Below, piece after piece: positions 59,042 through 64,000 of a stretch of DNA of 64,000 nucleotides (position 1 is the stretch's first letter; each line of letters begins with the position of its first letter). The DNA is from Kiritimatiellia bacterium. GTDB lineage: Bacteria; Verrucomicrobiota; Kiritimatiellia; CAIVKH01. The notes beneath the pieces are model-generated. The model ran no database searches and had not been told where the DNA came from. It saw only the letters and a list, made by a program, of their open reading frames with translations. Location of the stretch: the NCBI GenBank assembly GCA_023953695.1, contig JAMLJG010000002.1, positions 62,001 through 126,000 of the forward strand. Direction: 5' to 3'. The translations under genes were made by a program, and so were the position numbers.

Positions 59042-59515
59042 ATGAATATTTCAACTTGTGAAATATCGGGCGCAGAGGGCGCGTTCGCCGAGCGTATGGC
59101 GGAGCTGATGCCGCGGCTGTGCCGAGCGACGATGCAGCGCGAGTTGTCCTGCACCCATGATGCGGGCGCGTCGGCTCAGCAAATCTGGGCGCTGGAGCTG
59201 ATTTGTCATCAAAAGAATTATCCGCTTCGCCAACTCCTCGTGGCGCTCCGCATGAAGACGTCCACAGGGACGGTGTTTGTGGACCGGCTCTGCAAGTCGG
59301 GTCTCGTCAAGCGCGCGCAGAATCCCAAGAACCGCCGCTCCGTTCTCCTCGCCCTCACGCGCAAGGGCGATGCGATGTTGAGGAAGGCCCGGCAGCGTCG
59401 CGCTCAGGAGGCCCGCTCGCTCTTCGCATCTGTTCCCGCCCGCAAGCGGCGGGATTATCTCACCCTGCTCGAATCGTTGATCGCAACACTGCAAAACTCA
59501 AAGGAGGTCTTATGA
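59042..59515 (+). CDS. MarR-family transcriptional regulator
   Basis: 157 aa from the ATG at 59042. Winged helix: YPLRQLLVALRMKTSTGTVFVDRL is the HTH, with the recognition helix around TSTGTVFVDRLCKSG, and RAQNPKNRRSVLLALTRKG is the wing. N- and C-terminal helices (about 12-35, 120-155) form the dimer interface. It is followed directly by a TolC-type gene (ATGA overlap), so it probably represses its own efflux operon until a small ligand binds. A perfect 8+8 palindrome overlaps its first codons. A later ATG at 59096 is possible if that palindrome is purely an operator. Confidence 0.88.
   Translation: MNISTCEISGAEGAFAERMAELMPRLCRATMQRELSCTHDAGASAQQIWALELICHQKNYPLRQLLVALRMKTSTGTVFVDRLCKSGLVKRAQNPKNRRSVLLALTRKGDAMLRKARQRRAQEARSLFASVPARKRRDYLTLLESLIATLQNSKEVL
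59046..59066 (+). promoter_or_regulatory. Palindromic operator candidate at the marR start
   Basis: ATATTTCA-ACTTG-TGAAATAT is a perfect inverted repeat with 8-bp arms and a 5-nt spacer. Its size and AT-rich form suit a MarR dimer. It lies at about +5 to +25 relative to the predicted start point, where bound repressor would block transcription. Confidence 0.6.
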
Positions 59516-60843
59516 ACACCCATTCCCCTTTCGGCGCGGCCCTGCTGGCCGCCGCACTCGCGCTGTCCGCGCTCCCTGCCTTCGCTCAATCGGAATCGCG
59601 CGGGAGCTTCGATCTCGCGCGCTGTCTCGACACGGCGCTGGATCAGAACTATGACATCCAGAAGGCGCGCGAACGGGTGCGCCAGCAACACGGCGCACGG
59701 GTCGAGGCGCGCGGCCGCGCGATTCCCAACGTGCAAATCGGCGGGCAATATCAAGAACAGGATTCCGCGCTCAATCAGCCGGGCATGACGCGCGACAATT
59801 TCTGGAATCTCGGCGCGGAGATCACCCAGTCGCTCTACAGCGGCGGCCAGAACATGGCCACGCTCAAGGCGCAGCAACTGGCGGAAGAGGCTGCGCGCTT
59901 TGACCTGCAGGCCACGATCAACAACGTCCTGCTCCAGGTTCACGAGAGCTACTACACCGTTCTCCTCACCCGCTCGCAAATCCGCGTGCAGGAGCAAAAC
60001 ATTGAGCTGCTTCAGGAGGAATTGCAGTCGGCGCAAAACAAGCTCGATGCCGGCGCGGTATCGCCGTTCAACGTGCTCCGTGCAGAGGTCGCGCTGGCGA
60101 ACGGGCGCACGCCGCTGATTCGCGCCAAGAACAACTATCGCATCGCGATTGAAGAACTCGCGCGCGTGCTCGGCTATACGGACGATTCCGCCGGACAAGA
60201 CCCCTCGCTCCAGGTGGTGGGCGAGTTGGAGTTCGAATCCTACACCGCGGACCTCTCGCGCGAGCGCGAAGGGGCATTTGCCAAACGCGCTGAACTGAAG
60301 AGCCTCGCGCTACAGCGCCAATCGCAAGAGCGAGCGCTACGCGCGGCGCGGGGCAGCTATCAGCCCAATCTCACCGCCTTCGCGGGCTACGGATTTCAGA
60401 GCGACTCGCTCTCCGAAGAGCGCTGGGACGAGGTGGATGGCTGGATGGCCGGAGTCCGCCTGGGCTGGAGCGTCTTTGATGGCATGCAGACGCGCGGCCG
60501 CACGCTGCAAGCGGCATCCGCCCTCGAACAACTTCGGCTCGCGGAGGAGGAGGCCAAGCTCGGAATTGATGTGGAAGTGCGTCGCGCAAACTCCTCCTTC
60601 ATTGAGGCTCAGGAGCTCTATCACGCGACGCGCAAGGTGGTGGAACAAGCGGAGGAAAGCGTCCGCCTCGCCCGCTCGCGTTTTGATGTTGGCGCGGCGA
60701 CGCAGCTCGATGTCTTGCAAACTCAGCAAGCGCTCACTGACGCGCGCGATAACGAAGTGCAAGCGCTCTATTCCTACAACAGCGCCCTGACCCGCCTCCG
60801 CAAGGCGACGGGCGCACTGGCAGAAACCGCGGCAACGCGCTGA
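59512..60843 (+). CDS. TolC-family outer-membrane efflux protein
   Basis: 443 aa. The ATG overlaps the MarR stop (ATGA), and AAGGAGG lies 5 nt upstream. Signal peptide 1-23 (LSALPAFAQS). Two internal repeats of the OEP family: DLARCLDTALDQNYDIQKARER opens the first, with ITQSLYSGGQNMATLKAQQLAEE at a barrel-to-coil transition; the second contains AGVRLGWSVFDGMQTRGRTLQAA and ends in SRFDVGAATQLDVLQTQQAL. It forms a trimeric channel spanning outer membrane and periplasm. No adaptor (MFP) or inner-membrane pump gene follows; the next gene is convergent. Partners must be encoded elsewhere. Confidence 0.92.
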   Translation: MNTHSPFGAALLAAALALSALPAFAQSESRGSFDLARCLDTALDQNYDIQKARERVRQQHGARVEARGRAIPNVQIGGQYQEQDSALNQPGMTRDNFWNLGAEITQSLYSGGQNMATLKAQQLAEEAARFDLQATINNVLLQVHESYYTVLLTRSQIRVQEQNIELLQEELQSAQNKLDAGAVSPFNVLRAEVALANGRTPLIRAKNNYRIAIEELARVLGYTDDSAGQDPSLQVVGELEFESYTADLSREREGAFAKRAELKSLALQRQSQERALRAARGSYQPNLTAFAGYGFQSDSLSEERWDEVDGWMAGVRLGWSVFDGMQTRGRTLQAASALEQLRLAEEEAKLGIDVEVRRANSSFIEAQELYHATRKVVEQAEESVRLARSRFDVGAATQLDVLQTQQALTDARDNEVQALYSYNSALTRLRKATGALAETAATR

Positions 60844-60878
60844 GCGGCTTCGAATCTCCCATCGCGCCGCCGTCTGGA

Positions 60879-61229
60879 TCAGCGCCGGCGCGTGGTCTCA
60901 AAGGCAACACTCCGGGCAAAGCGAAGCGCGCCCGGTTTGTCCACGCTGACGGTGGCCTCTTCAACTTTCGGATGTTCGAGGCAAATATCCGCGAGCTTGT
61001 CGGCCAAGGTCTCAATCAAGTTAAAGGAGCTTTCCTCCACCAGCGCAATCATCTGATTGGTGATGGTCTTGTAGTTCACAGCGTCATCTATGTCGTCCGA
61101 CAGACCGGCGGCGGAAAAGTCCCCCGACATGGTGACATTGATGATCACATCCTGGCGATCGCGCCGCTCTTCAGGATAGATTCCGATAATGCACCGCAAC
61201 GCCAGATCTCGAATGTAGATTTTGTCCAC
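60879..61229 (-). CDS. folB: Dihydroneopterin aldolase
   Basis: 116 aa from a GTG at 61229, preceded by GAAGGAG and lying 2 nt after the SDR stop. Typical FolB sequence: VDKIYIRDLALRCIIGIYPEE at the N-terminus (catalytic-region Glu in YPEER), VNYKTITNQMIALVEESSFN, LIETLADKLADICLEHP (active-site Glu), and ATVSVDKPGALRFARSVAFE (catalytic Lys in DKP). It splits dihydroneopterin to 6-hydroxymethyl-dihydropterin and glycolaldehyde in folate synthesis. Co-transcribed with a pteridine-reductase-like SDR. Confidence 0.92.
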   Translation of the reverse strand: MDKIYIRDLALRCIIGIYPEERRDRQDVIINVTMSGDFSAAGLSDDIDDAVNYKTITNQMIALVEESSFNLIETLADKLADICLEHPKVEEATVSVDKPGALRFARSVAFETTRRR

Positions 61230-61231
61230 GC

Positions 61232-61972
61232 TCAGACTCCTTCCCCCAATAAATGTTGGCCACCATCCACAAAGATCACTTGCCCGGTGATCGAGCGACT
61301 CGTCACGAGCTGAAGCGCCGCGCGCGCGATATCCTCGGGGACCACACCCCGCTTCAAGGGCACCTTCCCGCCGTGCTCCTTCAAATAGGCCGCGCTGCGG
61401 CCCGGTGGCGGCAGCACGGGCCCCGGCGCAACCCCATTGACGGCAAACCGCGGCGCGAGCGCCAAGGCTGCGGCGCAGGTGAACTCCGCCAGGGCCTTCT
61501 TGGACAGCAGATAGGGAATGCAGTTCGGATCGTGCCCCGCAATCCGGCGGTCGAGCAAATTGACAATGTGCCCCGCCCGCGCGATACGGGCAAATGCCAC
61601 GCTCAGCAGGATCGGCGCAATGAGATTCGCTTCGAGTTGTTCGCGGAGGTCGCCCGACGTCACGTCCAGCAGCCGCTGTTTCGTAAAAATCGCCGCGCTG
61701 TTGACCAGAATGTCGAGGCGACCCGCCTGCCGGTGCGCCTCGGCCACCATGCGCTCGGGGCCATCTTTCGCCGTGAGATCGCCCCGCGTGCGCCACGCGG
61801 GAACACCGATCTCCTTCAATTCCTTGCAGAGCGCCGCAGCCGGAGCGGCGGAAGAGCGATAGTGCACCACAACGCCACACCCCTCCTTGGCGAGGGCCAG
61901 CGCAATCGCGCGCCCGATGCGGAGTGCGCCGCCCGTGATAAGGGCAATTTTGCCGTTGAGTTGCGGTTTCAC
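61232..61972 (-). CDS. Pteridine reductase-like (FolM/PTR1-type) SDR oxidoreductase
   Basis: 246 aa from the GTG at 61972 (MKPQLNGKIALITGG), which fits the family N-terminus; an ATG at 62029 would add 19 basic residues. NADP-binding motif ALITGGALRIGRAIALALA has the Arg variant of the glycine motif seen in PTR1/FolM. Other features: DILVNSAAIFTKQRL, the active-site Tyr-x3-Lys in CIPYLLSKKALAEF, GVAPGPVLPPPG, and ITGQVIFVDGGQHL at the C-terminus. It could reduce dihydrobiopterin- or dihydrofolate-type pterins; the placement 2 nt upstream of folB supports a pterin role. Exact substrate unproven. Confidence 0.85.
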   Translation of the reverse strand: MKPQLNGKIALITGGALRIGRAIALALAKEGCGVVVHYRSSAAPAAALCKELKEIGVPAWRTRGDLTAKDGPERMVAEAHRQAGRLDILVNSAAIFTKQRLLDVTSGDLREQLEANLIAPILLSVAFARIARAGHIVNLLDRRIAGHDPNCIPYLLSKKALAEFTCAAALALAPRFAVNGVAPGPVLPPPGRSAAYLKEHGGKVPLKRGVVPEDIARAALQLVTSRSITGQVIFVDGGQHLLGEGV

Positions 61973-62034
61973 AATTAATTCTCGTCGCGCTGGAGATTGC
62001 CTGCGCCGAAGTGGTAATTTAACCGACATCGCGT

Positions 62035-62040
62035 TATAGT
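62035..62040 (+). promoter_or_regulatory. -10 element just upstream of the nfeD ATG
   Basis: TATAGT lies 6 nt before the ATG at 62047, so the predicted start point coincides with the start codon, as at the marR promoter. No good -35 hexamer and no Shine-Dalgarno sequence precede this ATG. Confidence 0.4.
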
Positions 62041-62046
62041 GCCACC

Positions 62047-63489
62047 ATGAAACAATACTTTACCAGCGTTCTGCTCGCGCTCGCACTGCTTCCGCTGTGC
62101 GCGACACCCGCGAGGGCGACTCCCGAGGTCGAGGAACGGCCAACCGGGCCGGTCTATGTCATTCCTGTTAAAGGAATGATCGAGCCCGCGCTGGTTTATG
62201 TCATTCGCCGCGGCGTGCTGGAAGCGCAACGCGAGCGAGCGGCTGCGATCATCCTCAAGATGGATACACTGGGCGGCCGCCTCGATGCAGCGACGGATAT
62301 TGTCCGCTTGATGCAGTCAGTTCGCGTGCCGACCTATACCTTTGTGGAAAAGAACGCCATTTCCGCCGGCGCCATCATCGCGCTCTCGACCGATACCATC
62401 TATATGGCGCCGGGCAGCGTCATCGGCGATGCCATGCCGATCATGATGACGCCAACGGGCGGCGCGCAGGAAATGCCGGAGGGACTTGAAGAAAAATCTG
62501 TTTCCGCTGTATCCGCGCTCATCCGGGCGGCCGCGCAAGAAAGCGGGCACGATCCGCAACTGGCCGAAGCCATGGTGCGCCGCGAGATCGAATATAAAAT
62601 CGGCGACGAGATCATCAGCCCCGCAGGACAACTCCTGACGCTCACCAATGTCGAAGCCGAACGCGAAGTGGGATCGGAAGATCAGCGCCACAACCTGCTC
62701 TCCAAGGGCACGCTCAAAGACATTCCGGCGCTGCTGGAAACCATAGGCCTCTCCGCTAGTCCGATTCGTGAAATGGAAGTGACCTCGGCAGAAAAACTGG
62801 CCCGCATCATCGCCGCCGCCGCGCCGCTCTTGCTCATGGCGGGTCTATTGGGGCTCTACATTGAATTCAAGACGCCGGGCTTCGGCCTTCCGGGGATTCT
62901 GGGCTTGATGGCGTTGGCGCTCTTCTTCTGGGGTCATCACATCGCAGGTCTCGCGGGCTTCGAAGAAGTCGCCTTCTTCCTGATCGGCGTCATCCTCATC
63001 GCGATAGAAGTATTCATCTTCCCCGGCTTTGGAATCCCGGGGCTTCTCGGAATCGCGCTCGTCCTCTATTCCCTGTTGAGCTCCATGGCCGAGCGCATGC
63101 CGGGCAGCACCTGGCTTCCCAATTTGTCAGACCTCCAACTTCCCCTGGTCAAACTTTCCTCATCCATCCTTCTGGCCGCCATCGCGGGCGCATTCATTGC
63201 GCGACGCCTGCCGCACTCGCGCGCGGGCCACTGGCTGGTGTTGGACTCGGCCACAACCACGCAAACCGGCTACACCGGCGCGGCTACGGATGCGAGCCTC
63301 CTCGGCCAAGTCGGAACCGCTTTCACACAACTGCGCCCGGCGGGCTCCGCTCAATTCGGAGATCGCCGAGTGGATGTCGTGACCGCCGGCGGATTTGTGG
63401 AGGCCGGCGCCACCGTGCGTGTCATCGAAGTGCGCGGAAACCGGATTGTCGTTGAGCCCCATTCCGCCACCCTATCAGGAGACACATGA
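62047..63489 (+). CDS. NfeD-family membrane-bound serine protease
   Basis: 480 aa. Signal peptide 1-25 (LALLPLCATPARA). ClpP/crotonase-like protease domain about 35-235: VYVIPVKGMIEPALVYVI, LKMDTLGGRLDAATDIV, and the catalytic Ser in VEKNAISAGAIIALSTDTIY near residue 106, with APGSVIGDAMPI. Four to five transmembrane helices follow (about 258-395: LLLMAGLLGLYIEFKTPGFG, LIGVILIAIEVFIFPGFG). A C-terminal OB-fold NfeD domain lies at about 415-475 (GTAFTQLRPAGSAQFGDRRV). It overlaps the short NfeD gene by 4 nt. Members cleave membrane proteins of the stomatin/flotillin type. Confidence 0.92.
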   Translation: MKQYFTSVLLALALLPLCATPARATPEVEERPTGPVYVIPVKGMIEPALVYVIRRGVLEAQRERAAAIILKMDTLGGRLDAATDIVRLMQSVRVPTYTFVEKNAISAGAIIALSTDTIYMAPGSVIGDAMPIMMTPTGGAQEMPEGLEEKSVSAVSALIRAAAQESGHDPQLAEAMVRREIEYKIGDEIISPAGQLLTLTNVEAEREVGSEDQRHNLLSKGTLKDIPALLETIGLSASPIREMEVTSAEKLARIIAAAAPLLLMAGLLGLYIEFKTPGFGLPGILGLMALALFFWGHHIAGLAGFEEVAFFLIGVILIAIEVFIFPGFGIPGLLGIALVLYSLLSSMAERMPGSTWLPNLSDLQLPLVKLSSSILLAAIAGAFIARRLPHSRAGHWLVLDSATTTQTGYTGAATDASLLGQVGTAFTQLRPAGSAQFGDRRVDVVTAGGFVEAGATVRVIEVRGNRIVVEPHSATLSGDT

Positions 63490-63971
63490 GCCAACCCGTT
63501 CAACTCTTCGCCGCATTCATCGCGATGGGCCTCACCCTCATCGCGCTCGAGCTATTCGTGCCCGGCGGAATCCTCGGCATCTTCGGCGCGCTCGCGCTGA
63601 TGGTTGCCATTGTCCTGGGCTTTTTCGCCTTCGGTCCCGAGGGCGGCTTTCTCGCGGCAATTTGCATTGTCCTCTTCAGCGCAATCGTCTTCGCCCTGTG
63701 GGTCTATATCTTCCCCAAAACAAAAATCGGAAAGGTGCTGACCCTCCAGAAGGACGGACAAGACTTCAAATCCGCCAACACAGCGCCCTCCCCGCTCCTC
63801 GGCAAAGAGGGAACCGCCCTCTCGAATCTGCAGCTATCGGGAATTGCGCAGATTGATGGGCACCGCACGGACGTCGTCGCCGAATCCGACTTCATTGCCG
63901 CCGGAACGAAAGTGAAAGTCGTCAAAGTCGAAGGCAACCGCATCGTCGTGCGCGAGAGCAACCGCTCATGA
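63486..63971 (+). CDS. Short NfeD-family protein (TM plus OB fold)
   Basis: 161 aa. Two to three N-terminal transmembrane helices (LFAAFIAMGLTLIALELFVP, LALMVAIVLGFFAF, FLAAICIVLFSAIVFALWVY) are followed by an NfeD OB-fold domain from about residue 100 (LLGKEGTALSNLQLSGIAQI, GTKVKVVKVEGNRIVVRE). There is no protease domain. It probably forms a complex with the protease encoded upstream; start and stop overlap both neighbours by 4 nt. Confidence 0.9.
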   Translation: MSQPVQLFAAFIAMGLTLIALELFVPGGILGIFGALALMVAIVLGFFAFGPEGGFLAAICIVLFSAIVFALWVYIFPKTKIGKVLTLQKDGQDFKSANTAPSPLLGKEGTALSNLQLSGIAQIDGHRTDVVAESDFIAAGTKVKVVKVEGNRIVVRESNRS

Positions 63972-64000
63972 GCTCGCCCGCGCACCGCACAATCGCCCTC
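63968..64000 (+). CDS. Start of a gene cut by the window edge
   Basis: An ATG at 63968 overlaps the stop of the short NfeD gene (ATGA). Eleven codons are visible (MSSPAHRTIAL), with no recognisable signal. NfeD genes are often followed by a flotillin-like partner, but the visible residues do not show it. Confidence 0.5.
   Translation, partial: MSSPAHRTIAL

Noticed and set aside
1..64000. tRNA, rRNA, riboswitch or integrase-flanked island
   Set aside because: No cloverleaf, rRNA segment, known riboswitch core, integrase or attachment-site pair was recognised by eye; a tRNAscan/Infernal run would be needed to exclude small RNAs.

Overview
The window is a dense, GC-rich, Gram-negative chromosome segment. 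It encodes outer-membrane export proteins, lipoproteins, a TolC-type channel and sigma-54 activators. Several traits fit the Verrucomicrobiota/Kiritimatiellota side of the PVC group: short TTCCAA-N3-TTGGAA intergenic hairpins, a secreted protein whose N-terminal module ends in SVPMFYRV, an RHS remnant, and BIME-like intergenic palindromes. This placement is an inference; no rRNA or tRNA gene is present to confirm it.

Region 1 (1-11128, minus): one uninterrupted frame of at least 3709 codons runs off the left edge. It encodes a hybrid NRPS-PKS with the order formyltransferase-like / half-condensation / A / PCP / KS / AT / ACP / class III aminotransferase / C / A / PCP. The KS-AT-ACP-aminotransferase-C-A-PCP core matches the beta-aminating logic of microcystin McyE and mycosubtilin/iturin synthetases. 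It is preceded by an amino-acid loading module whose formyltransferase-like domain has lost its catalytic residues.

Region 2 (11144-36701): exopolysaccharide (EPS) locus. A head-to-tail operon with 1-25 nt overlaps (18997 down to 11144) holds five glycosyltransferases, a polymerase-like membrane protein and a TylF-type methyltransferase, and leads directly into the megasynthase. A second set (31309 down to 20048) holds a repeat-rich lipoprotein, a Wza-like exporter with an extra N-terminal jelly-roll-like domain, an outer-membrane barrel, a small secreted protein, a second polymerase, a Wzc-like tyrosine autokinase, a Wzx flippase and another glycosyltransferase. Next to it are a transglutaminase-like protein behind a perfect sigma-54 promoter with palindromic upstream sites, a sigma-54 response regulator, a ModF-like double ATPase and a small outer-membrane protein.

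Region 3 (36702-38877): a decayed accessory stretch with a frameshifted methyltransferase, an RHS fragment and palindromic or short repeats.

Region 4 (38878-56875): a secreted metallo-beta-lactamase-fold protein; an ilvBN-leuCD operon followed by a YprB-type nuclease and a D-2-hydroxyacid dehydrogenase that lacks its catalytic arginine; a SAM hydroxide adenosyltransferase; folE; a sigma-54 regulator with a histidine kinase that has no ATPase domain; argH; a secreted unknown; dtd; a COG3044-type ATPase with an altered Walker A motif; and two zinc-ribbon proteins.

Region 5 (57023-64000): an amt-glnK operon with a near-consensus sigma-54 promoter and a strong terminator; a MarR regulator with a TolC-type channel; folB with a pteridine-reductase-like SDR; and an NfeD membrane protease with its short NfeD partner, followed by a gene cut by the window edge.
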